Shown here piece after piece: positions 1 to 8,549 of a DNA stretch of 64,000 nucleotides. Location: contig JAFYYU010000012.1 in NCBI GenBank assembly GCA_017557425.1, positions 186,001 to 250,000 on the forward strand, in the 5' to 3' direction. The stretch comes from Muribaculaceae bacterium (GTDB taxonomy: Bacteria > Bacteroidota > Bacteroidia > Bacteroidales > Muribaculaceae). The notes under the pieces are model-generated. The model had not been told where the DNA came from, did not search any database, and was given only the letters and a program-made list of their open reading frames with translations. The translations under genes and the position numbers were made by a program. Within the stretch, counting starts at the first letter, position 1. Each line of letters begins with the position of its first letter.

Positions 1-31
1 GGTATTCCTGTTCGGTCTTGATTTGTGCCAT
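1..31 (-). CDS. higA: HigA-type antitoxin, N-terminal fragment (cut by window edge)
   Basis: Only the first ten codons are present, reading MAQIKTEQEY on the minus strand from an ATG at 29-31. The start follows the stop codon of the HigB-like toxin by two bases, the usual toxin-first order of HigBA modules. The opening residues resemble the N-terminus of HigA-family helix-turn-helix antitoxins, which bind the toxin and repress the operon. Family assignment rests mostly on position, since the DNA-binding domain lies outside the window. Confidence 0.6.
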   Translation of the reverse strand, partial: MAQIKTEQEY

Positions 32-33
32 GA

Positions 34-330
34 TTATATTGTTTTAATGTCTTTAATCTTGTCATATTCGTCATGAGTGCCGACGAAGCGGATATAGACC
101 GTTTGCGGTGTGAACAATATGATGACTACTAATCGATATTCGTTACCCTTAATGTTGAACACATATCGCTTGTTGCCAACGCTGTCCACGCTGTTAAACG
201 AGCGCTTGATGTCCGCATAACATGTCCATTCTGCATTGCTTGTTTTCTCATACCAGTCCTCCAATGCTGTTTTGGCCTTAGGATTCTTGGTATAAAACTC
301 AACCAATGCGCTTTTAGCTATTATTCTCAT
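34..330 (-). CDS. higB: HigB-family mRNA interferase toxin
   Basis: A 98-residue protein starting MRIIAKSALVEFYTKNPKAK, with the family's conserved stretches AEWTCYADIKRSF, VFNIKGNEYRLVV and IRFVGTHDEYDKI near its C-terminus. HigB toxins are RelE-superfamily ribosome-dependent mRNA endonucleases neutralised by HigA, whose gene begins two bases downstream. An in-frame ATG lies 63 bases upstream at 393, but a -7 promoter element sits at 351-358, so the start at 330 is chosen and also matches family length. Length and motifs look intact, so the toxin is probably functional. Confidence 0.9.
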   Translation of the reverse strand: MRIIAKSALVEFYTKNPKAKTALEDWYEKTSNAEWTCYADIKRSFNSVDSVGNKRYVFNIKGNEYRLVVIILFTPQTVYIRFVGTHDEYDKIKDIKTI

Positions 331-350
331 ATCAATTCTTTTGTTTGGCG

Positions 351-358
351 CAAAAATA
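351..358 (-). promoter_or_regulatory. -7 promoter element of higBA
   Basis: TATTTTTG on the minus strand matches the Bacteroidetes TAnnTTTG consensus and lies about 21 bases upstream of the higB start at 330. Confidence 0.5.
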
Positions 359-506
359 ATGCCAAAATTCCGATATTCCAAATTATTTTTCAAAAAATGG
401 AATAATCCAGCAGTTACCCATGATACCTGTTTAATGCGAAATCATTGTAATTAGCATTAGTCCCGTCCGATTTGGGCCCGCAGGTGTCCGTTGTCAAAAA
501 AAGTAT

Positions 507-514
507 TACCTTTG
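507..514 (+). promoter_or_regulatory. -7 promoter element of M64 peptidase gene
   Basis: TACCTTTG followed by C matches the Bacteroidetes -7 consensus. It lies just upstream of ATG codons at 523 and 535 and excludes the longer reading frame that opens at 472. Confidence 0.6.
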
Positions 515-534
515 CAAGAAAAATGGTGACAACG

Positions 535-1956
535 ATGAAAAGATTTCTAATTTCCCTCACAATCGTCATGGCAGGCTTGACGGCTTGTGCCCAGTCGTTT
601 GACGAGTGGTTCAACGACAGCACCCTGCGCCTGGACTACGTCTTTGCCGGCAACAACCGTGACCAGCAGATCTTCTTCGAGAAAGCCTGTTCCACGCCGC
701 GCTGGGCGGGACGCAAGGGCCGTCTCGCCGAAGTGCCCCTCAAGGGCAACGGCCAGCTGACCGTCAAGGACCATGCCACGGGGCAGCCGTTGTATGTCCA
801 CACCTTCTCCACGCTCTTCCAGGAGTGGCAGGCAACCGAGGAGGCCACTAAGGTCAACCGTGCCTTCGAGACGAGTTACAACGTCCCCATGCCCAAGCAG
901 CCCGTGGACATCACGGTCACGCTAACCGACTTCCACGGCAAGGTCGTCACCTCGATGACCCACACCGTTGACCCCGCCGATATCCTTATCCGTCGGCTGG
1001 GCGACAACGGCATCCCATATCACTACGTCTGGAAAGGGCAGACCCTCCCCGTAGAAACGCAGAATCCCGCCTCTCCCGACCAGCCTGGACAACGCAACTT
1101 CACACCCACCGAGGGCCCCCTTGACGGCGAACCCGACATCACCTCGTGCATCGACCTGGCCATTGTCGCCGAGGGCTATACCCATGCCCAGATGGGCAAA
1201 TTCTACAGCGACTGCCAGCGTGCCGTCGATGCCCTGTTCGCCCGTGAGCCGTTCAAGTCGCTCAAGAACCGCTTCAATGTCGTCGCCGTCGCTGCCGAGT
1301 CGCTCCAGGGCGGCCCCAGCGTGCCCCACTTGGGCCGTTGGCGCAACACCGCCGTGAGCTCCAACTACGACACCTTCTACAGCGACCGCTACCTCACCAC
1401 CCGCGACATCCATCACCTCTACGACCTGCTGGCGTGCGTCCCCTTTGAGCACATCATCGTCCTCGTCAACAGCGACACCTACGGCGGCGGAGGCATATAC
1501 AATCAGGTGATGGTCACCACGAGCGACCACCCGACTTTTGCCCAGGTGCTGGTCCATGAGTTCGGCCATTCCTACGGCGGACTGGGTGACGAGTACTTCT
1601 ACGACGATGCCTACGAGACCATGTATCCCGCCGACACCGAGCCCTGGGAGCCCAACCTGACCACCCTCGTGGACTTCGACAGCAAGTGGGCCGACATGCT
1701 CCCCAAGGGCACTGCCATACCCACGCCGCCCGACCCCAAGGTGCCCAACTACCGCAAAATCACCAACGACAAGGAGCGGCGCCTGCTCAACGCCTCCACC
1801 CAGCGTGTCGGCGTGTTTGAGGGTGGGGGATACCAGTCCAAGGGCGTGTACCGCCCGGCTCAGGAGTGCCGCATGAAAATCAACGAGGTCGAGGACTTCT
1901 GCCCCGTCTGCTCCCGCTCCATCCAACGCATCACCGATTTCTACACCAGCCATTGA
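535..1956 (+). CDS. Secreted M64-family (IgA peptidase-type) metallopeptidase
   Basis: About 473 residues. The start at 535 (MKRFLISLTIVMAGLTACAQ) gives a signal peptide that could be read as a lipobox (LTAC) or as a signal peptidase I site after CAQ; an ATG at 523 is the alternative. An N-terminal beta-rich domain is followed by a linker (about residues 170-205) and the peptidase domain, with the zinc motif HEFGHSYGGLGDEYF near residue 342; the two His plus downstream acidic residues are the expected ligands. M64 peptidases are secreted zinc endopeptidases of gut Bacteroidales and Clostridia. The linker carries a decayed copy of a palindromic repeat (1054-1075, encoding ETQNPAS) and a second repeated stretch (1111-1137, EGPLDGE). 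No dockerin or T9SS tail is present. Confidence 0.88.
   Translation: MKRFLISLTIVMAGLTACAQSFDEWFNDSTLRLDYVFAGNNRDQQIFFEKACSTPRWAGRKGRLAEVPLKGNGQLTVKDHATGQPLYVHTFSTLFQEWQATEEATKVNRAFETSYNVPMPKQPVDITVTLTDFHGKVVTSMTHTVDPADILIRRLGDNGIPYHYVWKGQTLPVETQNPASPDQPGQRNFTPTEGPLDGEPDITSCIDLAIVAEGYTHAQMGKFYSDCQRAVDALFAREPFKSLKNRFNVVAVAAESLQGGPSVPHLGRWRNTAVSSNYDTFYSDRYLTTRDIHHLYDLLACVPFEHIIVLVNSDTYGGGGIYNQVMVTTSDHPTFAQVLVHEFGHSYGGLGDEYFYDDAYETMYPADTEPWEPNLTTLVDFDSKWADMLPKGTAIPTPPDPKVPNYRKITNDKERRLLNASTQRVGVFEGGGYQSKGVYRPAQECRMKINEVEDFCPVCSRSIQRITDFYTSH
1051..1088 (+). repeat. Decayed in-frame palindromic element in M64 linker
   Basis: This stretch matches the element at 18844-18883 at roughly 31 of 38 positions by eye and is read in the same frame, giving VETQNPASPDQP against VETQNLASPDQP. 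Substitutions fall in both palindrome arms, so the hairpin is weakened here. Confidence 0.7.
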
Positions 1957-1974
1957 TGCTTGCTGGCGCAAGCA
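1957..1974 (+). terminator. Possible hairpin terminator after the M64 gene
   Basis: TGCTTGC and GCAAGCA form a 7-bp stem with a TGGC loop directly after the TGA stop. No T-run follows, so it may stabilise the 3' end rather than terminate. Confidence 0.4.
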
Positions 1975-1978
1975 GATT

Positions 1979-2039
1979 AGTGATTAGAGATTAGTGGTTA
2001 GAGAGGCATCCGCAGCCCTAACACCTAAATCCCTAACCT
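1979..2039. repeat. TTAG-rich low-complexity intergenic tract
   Basis: Reiterated GATTAG/GGTTAG units are followed by complementary CTAA-rich units, so the tract can fold on itself. It is part of a 363-base gene-free stretch (1957-2319) that otherwise holds the inverted repeat at 2091-2149, the dispersed repeat at 2177-2202 and the gpmI promoter. Similar tracts occur near 18781, 55643 and 56781. Confidence 0.6.
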
Positions 2040-2090
2040 GCCACGCACGCGTCTCACGCAAAACAACTGGAGCTATAACCGCCCTTGCAG

Positions 2091-2149
2091 GCGGGAAATT
2101 AAACAAGTTTTGAAATAAAATTTTATATCTAATTTGTTTAATTTCCCGC
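2091..2149. repeat. Perfect 16-bp inverted repeat with AT-rich loop
   Basis: Arms GCGGGAAATTAAACAA (2091-2106) and its exact reverse complement (2134-2149) flank a 27-base AT-rich loop. It could form a cruciform or RNA hairpin between the M64 and gpmI genes; no T-run suggests it is not a standard terminator. Confidence 0.85.
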
Positions 2150-2176
2150 GAGCCTTGCGAGCGATCCCAATAATAT

Positions 2177-2202
2177 CTTAGCGCCTTTGCGCCTTAGCGT
2201 GA
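2177..2202 (-). repeat. Dispersed 26-bp repeat, copy 1
   Basis: The reverse complement of this stretch matches 58208-58233 at 24 of 26 positions. Both copies are intergenic. The core CGCTAAGGC recurs in both. Confidence 0.8.
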
Positions 2203-2266
2203 GGCCGTGCGTGCACCGGCGGACGAAATAATTTGGTTTTGTGTTCAACTTGCACAAATAATGTAC

Positions 2267-2274
2267 TATCTTTG
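2267..2274 (+). promoter_or_regulatory. -7 promoter element of gpmI
   Basis: TATCTTTG matches the Bacteroidetes -7 consensus and lies 45 bases upstream of the gpmI start. Confidence 0.65.
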
Positions 2275-2319
2275 TGCCCAAAATCAGGTTTATAAACATC
2301 AACAAGATAAAAACAAGTT

Positions 2320-3843
2320 ATGGCAAAGAAAGCATTATTAATGATACTGGACGGTTGGGGCGAGGGTCCCAAGGGTCACAGCAACGCGATTTACAGTACT
2401 CCCACGCCTTATCTCGACTTCCTGCGCGCGGCTTATCCGCACAGCACGCTCAAGGCCTGCGGCGAGGACGTCGGTCTGCCCGATGGACAGATGGGCAACA
2501 GCGAGGTGGGCCACCTGAACATCGGTGGCGGCCGCGTCGTTTATCAGGACCTGGTCAAGATCAACAAGAGCATCAAGGACGGTTCCATCATGAAGAGCCC
2601 CGAGATCGTGAAGGCCTACACCTATGCCAAGGAGAACGGCAAGGCCCTGCACATCATGGGACTGACCAGCACTGGCGGCGTGCACAGTTCGCAGGAGCAC
2701 CTCATGGCGCTGTGCGACATCGCCAAGGAATATGGCCTGGAGCGTGTTTTTGTGCACTGCTTCATGGATGGCCGCGACACCGACCCCGAGAGCGGCAAGG
2801 GCTTTGTGGGCACGGTGGCAGAGCACTGCAGGCAGAGCGCGGGCACCGTGGCAACCGTCATCGGCCGCTACTATGCGATGGACCGCAACAACAACTGGGA
2901 CCGCATCAAGATTGCCTATGACATGCTCACCGCCGGCGAGGGCAAGAAGAGTGACGACATGGTAAGGGCCATCCAGGAGTCCTATGACGAAGGGGTGACC
3001 GACGAGTTTATCAAGCCCATCGTCAACTCGACGGTTGACGGCCGCATCCAGGAGGGCGACGTGGTCATCTTCTTCAACTTCCGCAACGACCGCGCCAAGC
3101 AGATTACCATCGCCCTGACGCAGCAGGACAAGCCCGAGGACGGCATGAAGGTCATCCCCGGCCTGCAATACTACTGCATGACGCCCTATGACCCCACGTT
3201 CAAGGACGTGCACGTGCTCTTCCCCAAGGAGAACGTGGACAATACCTTGTCAGAGTACCTGTCGAGCCAGGGCAAGCGTCAGCTGCACATCGCCGAGACC
3301 GAGAAATATGCCCACGTCACCTTCTTCTTCAGCGGCGGACGGGAGCAGCCCTTTGACGGCGAGGACCGCATCCTGGTGCCTTCGCCCGACGTGGCCACCT
3401 ATGACCTCAAGCCCGAGATGAGCGCCTATGAGGTGCGCGACAAGCTGGTTGCCGCCATCCGTGAGGACAAATATGACTTTATCGTGGTAAACTACGCCAA
3501 CGGCGACATGGTGGGACACACGGGCGTGTATGACGCCATCACCCAGGCCGTCAAGGCCGTGGACCGCTGTGTGCACGACACCGTCGAGGCCGCACGCGCA
3601 ACGGGATATGAGGTCATCATCATCGCCGACCACGGCAACGCCGACCACGCCATCAACACCGACGGAACGCCCAACACGGCCCATTCGCTCAACCCCGTGC
3701 CCATCATTTATGTGACCGAGGATCCCGAGCTCATCATCAACACGGGCCGACTGGCCGACGTGGCACCCAGCATCCTGCAGATCATGGGCCTGCCGCAACC
3801 CGCCGAGATGACGGGCCACGGCCTGATCGACGTGACCAAGTAG
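2320..3843 (+). CDS. gpmI: 2,3-bisphosphoglycerate-independent phosphoglycerate mutase
   Basis: A 507-residue cytoplasmic enzyme interconverting 3- and 2-phosphoglycerate in glycolysis with two metal ions (usually Mn). The N-terminal metal site [10 protein letters not shown], the catalytic serine in [40 protein letters not shown] and the C-terminal metal-site motifs [12 protein letters not shown] and [10 protein letters not shown] are all present. Length is typical for the family (about 505-515). It is monocistronic, with its own promoter and a hairpin at 3876-3908 before the convergent protease gene. No defects are visible. Confidence 0.98.
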   Translation: MAKKALLMILDGWGEGPKGHSNAIYSTPTPYLDFLRAAYPHSTLKACGEDVGLPDGQMGNSEVGHLNIGGGRVVYQDLVKINKSIKDGSIMKSPEIVKAYTYAKENGKALHIMGLTSTGGVHSSQEHLMALCDIAKEYGLERVFVHCFMDGRDTDPESGKGFVGTVAEHCRQSAGTVATVIGRYYAMDRNNNWDRIKIAYDMLTAGEGKKSDDMVRAIQESYDEGVTDEFIKPIVNSTVDGRIQEGDVVIFFNFRNDRAKQITIALTQQDKPEDGMKVIPGLQYYCMTPYDPTFKDVHVLFPKENVDNTLSEYLSSQGKRQLHIAETEKYAHVTFFFSGGREQPFDGEDRILVPSPDVATYDLKPEMSAYEVRDKLVAAIREDKYDFIVVNYANGDMVGHTGVYDAITQAVKAVDRCVHDTVEAARATGYEVIIIADHGNADHAINTDGTPNTAHSLNPVPIIYVTEDPELIINTGRLADVAPSILQIMGLPQPAEMTGHGLIDVTK

Positions 3844-3875
3844 CAGAAAACAGAAAGGGTTAGACAATAGAATTT

Positions 3876-3908
3876 GGGGCCGTTGCCGCGATGGTGGTAA
3901 ACGGCCCC
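3876..3908. terminator. Hairpin between convergent gpmI and S8 protease genes
   Basis: GGGGCCGTT (3876-3884) pairs with AACGGCCCC (3900-3908) as a 9-bp stem with a 15-base loop. It sits between converging genes; no strong T-run follows on either strand. Confidence 0.55.
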
Positions 3909-3919
3909 GATTCCGTTGG

Positions 3920-6148
3920 TTACTCGTTGGAAGTCAAGAGGATGTCGATGATGCTGGTAACATCGGCAATGGAAATGCCCCCGTCGTAGTCGATATCGGC
4001 GGCATTCTCGTTAAAGGGTTTGGGACCGGAGCCCAGGAGATAGTCAATCAAGGTGGTCACATCGCTGATGTTGACGACGCCGTCGCAGTTCACGTCGCCA
4101 GAGCCGTAGCCTTGACGCTGAAGAACCAACCGCATGCCCGCCAGAGCGTCAATCTTGCCGTTGGGACCGAAGTGGGTACGCTTGCTGCCTGTGGTGAAAT
4201 TGTCGTGGATGGCCGTCTGGGCAATAATGTCCTTAATCTGCCTGACACACAGCCTGGGATTGGCTTGAAGCCACAGGGCAATGATACCGGCCACCGTGGG
4301 TGCCGCCATCGAGGTGCCGCTCATCACGCACCAGGGACTCCCGTCCTCGGCCTTCATCACAGTGTAAGACGAATTGGATGCGTAGGCGTTGTAACGGTTG
4401 CCCGCAGCCACAACATCACTGCCGGGAGCACAGATGGTGGGTAACGCCTTGCCCGTGGGACCGCTCCCCTCGACAGCATAGCTCGAGAAACCGGCAATCT
4501 GCCCGACAGTCACCGCATTGTTGGTGACAATCTTGTCGCTCAACAACGAATAATAGGAATTGCGGGCGACATAGGCGCCCACCGAGATGACAGAGTCGTG
4601 TACGGCATAGGTGCCGATGGAGCAGTCGCTGTTGGAAGGTACAAAGAAGCCAGGGAGCGTATCGCCCTCCATCGTCGTCACAGTGTGGGTATATTGGGCA
4701 AAACGGCCATTGCTGTTGCTTACCCAAGCGTCAATGTCGGTATTTTTGCGCGGTGTGATTGTCACGCCCAGGGCATAACGGCTGTATTTGGTGCTCCCGT
4801 TGCCGGATGTGATGTACTGGGTGCTCTGCAGGTTGCGTGCCTGGACAATCAGGTGATATTTCTTACCGTCGGTAGAGGTCTGGACCGTCCCCTTGAGATA
4901 ATGGGTCGGAGAGCCCTCGACGGGAGTGTAGTAATCCGACACCAGCGAGAGATCCATATTCACGGTGGAGACACTCTCGTCCGATTCCCATACAATTTGG
5001 TTGGTAGTCAAGTCAAGGACGTGGAACTTGAAATCAAAGCGTGTGAAGTCGTTGCGCATCCAGATGTCGGCAACGAAGTTTATGTAGCAATAGGTTGAGT
5101 CGTAGCCCGTGCCGTCCTTCTGCATGAACATGAAATGCCTCGTCTGCGTCGGGGAAGCAATACAATGGGCATAGGTGGGGTTGCTGCCGTTGTTGCCCGC
5201 CGCGATAACGAATATCTTACCCGGGCCTACTAACTGGGCAATAGCCTTGGACAGGTAGTCCCTGCCGTCGTGGGGCCCGTCAGTGGTGCTTACGCTCACG
5301 TTGACAACGTAAGGCTTGCCCACGCTGTCGGCATAGCAATCAATATACCGGATACAGTTCGCCACCTCGACCGTTGACAGCCCCGTCCCCATCTCGCTCA
5401 CGGCACACAAGACGATATCTGCCCCAGGAGCCATGCCCCCATAGCCGTTGACATGGGTTCCGGCAGCAATGCTCGAGGTGTGGGTGCCGTGGCTGTTGTC
5501 AGGCTCGTCGGTGGTCAACGACAGGACTTCATCGTCGATGAAAACCGAGCCCGTGAGCACCGAATTCTTGTATCTGACTTTGTGCCCTGTCTTGTCGCTG
5601 GTGTCATAGACTCTGACGATGCGGCACCGCGAAGGGTCATCGGCACGCCTGAAAGCCAGATGCTGATAATCAAAGCCCACGTCGATGATGCCGACGATGA
5701 CCCCCGAACCGTCATAATTGAACGGCAAATCGTTGGCTTTGCCGTTCAAGACGTTGATGGTGTGGGTCGCCCTCATGGTGCTGTCGGTACACAATTCCAA
5801 TTTGGGACTGACCTCAACGTCGCTAACGCCGACAATCTGAGACACCTGGGCCAACAGGTCAACCGGAACCTGAGCCGTCACAAAGCCGTCAAACTCACAG
5901 TTGACGTCAACACCTGCCATCCGCAGCCTGGGTATAATCCCCTCGTTATCGATGGCAATAAAACAATCAATCATCTCTCGACCGTCGACCATGCGCGAAG
6001 AAGCAAAACGGGAGAATACTGTTTCTTGCTCCCCCAGGGCACGCTCGTTGAGGTATTGCCTCACGGTGGTGGGTAGGATATGCTGAGCCTGAACTCCGAC
6101 GTAGGCCAGAGCCAGCATGAACACTGTAATCATCGTCTTTTTTACCAT
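3920..6148 (-). CDS. Secreted subtilisin-like (S8) serine protease with C-terminal dockerin
   Basis: A 742-residue protein with a signal peptide (about residues 1-22). The S8 catalytic triad is visible: Asp near 156 in VGIIDVGFDYQ, His near 220 in NSHGTHTSSIAAG and Ser near 613 in SGTSMAAPTVAG. The wide gap between His and Ser holds a long inserted beta-rich region. The last 60 residues form two dockerin-like calcium loops, GDVNCDGVVNISDVTTLIDY and DIDYDGGISIADVTSIIDIL. It lies 38 bases downstream of a paralogous protease on the same strand and no promoter element was seen between them, so they are probably co-transcribed. The role is likely extracellular protein degradation; substrate cannot be told. 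Confidence 0.9.
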   Translation of the reverse strand: MVKKTMITVFMLALAYVGVQAQHILPTTVRQYLNERALGEQETVFSRFASSRMVDGREMIDCFIAIDNEGIIPRLRMAGVDVNCEFDGFVTAQVPVDLLAQVSQIVGVSDVEVSPKLELCTDSTMRATHTINVLNGKANDLPFNYDGSGVIVGIIDVGFDYQHLAFRRADDPSRCRIVRVYDTSDKTGHKVRYKNSVLTGSVFIDDEVLSLTTDEPDNSHGTHTSSIAAGTHVNGYGGMAPGADIVLCAVSEMGTGLSTVEVANCIRYIDCYADSVGKPYVVNVSVSTTDGPHDGRDYLSKAIAQLVGPGKIFVIAAGNNGSNPTYAHCIASPTQTRHFMFMQKDGTGYDSTYCYINFVADIWMRNDFTRFDFKFHVLDLTTNQIVWESDESVSTVNMDLSLVSDYYTPVEGSPTHYLKGTVQTSTDGKKYHLIVQARNLQSTQYITSGNGSTKYSRYALGVTITPRKNTDIDAWVSNSNGRFAQYTHTVTTMEGDTLPGFFVPSNSDCSIGTYAVHDSVISVGAYVARNSYYSLLSDKIVTNNAVTVGQIAGFSSYAVEGSGPTGKALPTICAPGSDVVAAGNRYNAYASNSSYTVMKAEDGSPWCVMSGTSMAAPTVAGIIALWLQANPRLCVRQIKDIIAQTAIHDNFTTGSKRTHFGPNGKIDALAGMRLVLQRQGYGSGDVNCDGVVNISDVTTLIDYLLGSGPKPFNENAADIDYDGGISIADVTSIIDILLTSNE

Positions 6149-6186
6149 ATTCTGTTTCTTTTATTTGTTTATCTTGTCCAAGCAAT

Positions 6187-8487
6187 TCACACTCCTAATA
6201 AGATGTCTATCAGGGAGGTAAGGTCGCGAATATTGATAACCCCATCAGGATAAACGTCAGCAGCTTCTATAACGAAGTTTTCGTTGGGTATGTCCAGCAG
6301 GTAATCAATCAACGTAGTGACATCCTTAATGTTGATTGCACCGTCGCCATTAACATCTCCTGGAGTGAAATTAATTCCGAGCAACAGCCTTGCTCCAGCC
6401 ATGGCATCGATCTTGCCGTTTGGCCCGAAACGGACACCTGTAGTGGGGTCGTTCGTATAATCGTCTTTGATGGCGGTTTTTGCAATGATGTCCTTGACTT
6501 GGCTGGGAGAAAGGTTAGGGTTGATCTGCAGCCATTGGGCAATGATACCAGCTACGGTAGGAGCAGCCATCGAGGTTCCAGTCAAGATTGCCCAGTAATC
6601 TTTGCCTACTCTCATTACAGTATTCGCAACAGTGTCATTCACACCTGTAAAATGGTTAATTGCCGAAACCACATTAAAACAAGGGGCTGTAATCGTGGGC
6701 AAGGCCTTTCCAGTTGGCCCAAATCCAGGATACTCGTAGCTCGACTGCCACCACTGGCTGCCTATGGGACTATTAGGTATTACAATGGTCTGATGATCAG
6801 GCAACGAAAAGTAACTGTCACGCGCAATATAGCCGCCCGCCGAGATGATGGAGTCGTTAACAGTATAGGTGCCTACACTGCAATGGTTGCTAGGGCTAGT
6901 GTAGAAGTTCTCAATCGTTTGGGTCACTGTATCACCATCTTCGGTGACCATGTCGCGATGAATTGGAGCTGGGTATGATAACGCGCGCCCATTAGCAGTG
7001 CAGATCCATGAGTCTATATAGCAACTGTCAGGCTGGTTGGCGATGGCTGCTGAGGGGGGATAAATGGAAACACCAATCTGATAACGGCTTGTAATATTAC
7101 CATTTGCATCTACAGTATAGTGCTTGCTCATCAGATTTTTGAATTCACATTTTACTGTATACTTTGAGTTGCTGGGGTTTATGGAAATAAGTCCGGACAT
7201 ATAACCAGTATCGCCCATTACTCCTGTTTGAGGCTGAAAATATTCTTTGATTTCTGAAGATGTTGGATACTTTTTATATACTATAATCAGTTCAGATTCC
7301 CACACGATATGGTTAGTCTGTTTGTCAAGGATGTGAAATTGTAGAACGGGCAGAACATTTATATCGCGCACCCAGGCCGTCAGCCACGTATTGTAATAAA
7401 GAAAAGAATCGTCAGCATGGGGTAAACTATATCCGATAGCCATACTCATGGGCTTGTTAGCCAACGCAGGACCATGTGAATAGATGTTGCCGGTCCCGTT
7501 ATTGCCTGCAGCAACTACGAAAATACGGCCTGGCCCAACGCATTGGGCAACAGCCTTCGAGACCTTGTCTTTGCCGTCATGCGGGCCAAATCGGTTGCTC
7601 ATGCTGATGTTAATGACACAGGGCTTGCCCACGCTATCGGCATAAGCATAAATGTATTTGATGCAGTTGATCATTTCCGCCTCCGAGAAACTGCCGTGAA
7701 GGTTGCGCATGGAACACAATACGATATCTGCCCCAGGTGCCATGCCGCCGTAACCGTTCACGTGCCGTCCGGCAGCAATTCCTGTCGTGTGAGTGCCGTG
7801 AGAAGTATCATAAGTATCAGTAGTTAAAGTGTCTATTTGTGTGCCCATGAAGATTGAGCCGGACAACTTGTTTCCATCAATGATGGCTGGGTATCCCGTG
7901 GAATCGTTTGGATCATAGACGCGCACGATGCGGGTTTTTGTGGTGTCATCCGAACAACGGAATGCCGTGTGTTGGTAATCATAGCCTGTATCAATCATGC
8001 CGATGATGACACCTGTTCCGTCATAAGCCTGTGGCAATCCGTAATTCGCCCCGTCGAGTACCAGTCCGGCTCTGGTCGCTACTAATGTGCTATCGGTACA
8101 CAGCTCTGCCACGCCGCTGATTTCCAGGTTTTTCACTCCCTTGAGCTTGGATATGGCCTCAAGTCGGTTAACAGGAACCAGGGCGGTCAAGAAATCGTCA
8201 AAGACGCAATGCACCATCACACCGTTGGCTTTAAGCATGGGGATGATACCAGTGTTTTCAAAGTCGATGAACACATCTGCCATCTCAGTGCCATTGACGA
8301 TGCGGGTTGGGGCAAATCGGGATTTCAGGAATTCTGACGCATTGCTGCCTTGATATGTCTGGAGGTTGCTGTTCATCGACCGTTCCTCAAGGAAAAGGTG
8401 AACTGTGGGTGACAGCATGTCCTGTAATTGGGCGAACCCTGCCGCTAGTGTCAATAAAGCAGTGAAAGTGATGAGTTGTCTCTTCAT
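6187..8487 (-). CDS. Secreted subtilisin-like (S8) serine protease with C-terminal dockerin, tandem paralog
   Basis: About 766 residues from the ATG at 8487 (MKRQLITFTALLTLAAGFAQ, a clear signal peptide); an ATG 60 bases upstream would put about 20 hydrophilic residues before it and is not favoured. Triad motifs are GVIIGMIDTGYDYQ (Asp), DTSHGTHTTGIAAG (His) and LTGTSMAAPTVAG (Ser, near 639). The C-terminus carries two dockerin loops, GDVNGDGAINIKDVTTLIDY and DVYPDGVINIRDLTSLIDIL. Domain order and many blocks match the next gene, so the pair is a tandem duplication. It lies 62 bases downstream of holA on the same strand. Confidence 0.9.
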   Translation of the reverse strand: MKRQLITFTALLTLAAGFAQLQDMLSPTVHLFLEERSMNSNLQTYQGSNASEFLKSRFAPTRIVNGTEMADVFIDFENTGIIPMLKANGVMVHCVFDDFLTALVPVNRLEAISKLKGVKNLEISGVAELCTDSTLVATRAGLVLDGANYGLPQAYDGTGVIIGMIDTGYDYQHTAFRCSDDTTKTRIVRVYDPNDSTGYPAIIDGNKLSGSIFMGTQIDTLTTDTYDTSHGTHTTGIAAGRHVNGYGGMAPGADIVLCSMRNLHGSFSEAEMINCIKYIYAYADSVGKPCVINISMSNRFGPHDGKDKVSKAVAQCVGPGRIFVVAAGNNGTGNIYSHGPALANKPMSMAIGYSLPHADDSFLYYNTWLTAWVRDINVLPVLQFHILDKQTNHIVWESELIIVYKKYPTSSEIKEYFQPQTGVMGDTGYMSGLISINPSNSKYTVKCEFKNLMSKHYTVDANGNITSRYQIGVSIYPPSAAIANQPDSCYIDSWICTANGRALSYPAPIHRDMVTEDGDTVTQTIENFYTSPSNHCSVGTYTVNDSIISAGGYIARDSYFSLPDHQTIVIPNSPIGSQWWQSSYEYPGFGPTGKALPTITAPCFNVVSAINHFTGVNDTVANTVMRVGKDYWAILTGTSMAAPTVAGIIAQWLQINPNLSPSQVKDIIAKTAIKDDYTNDPTTGVRFGPNGKIDAMAGARLLLGINFTPGDVNGDGAINIKDVTTLIDYLLDIPNENFVIEAADVYPDGVINIRDLTSLIDILLGV

Positions 8488-8549
8488 TGTCTTGATGCTA
8501 TTTTGATTGTTTTTTCTCATATCACGTGAATCCCCTTTTTTATGCAAGG

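Noticed and set aside
472-534. Upstream extension of the M64 gene
   Set aside because: It contains the promoter -7 element; the start at 535 directly begins a signal peptide.
922-1971. 350-codon antisense frame over the M64 gene
   Set aside because: Low-complexity Val/Gly/Ala-rich translation typical of a shadow frame opposite a G+C-rich gene.
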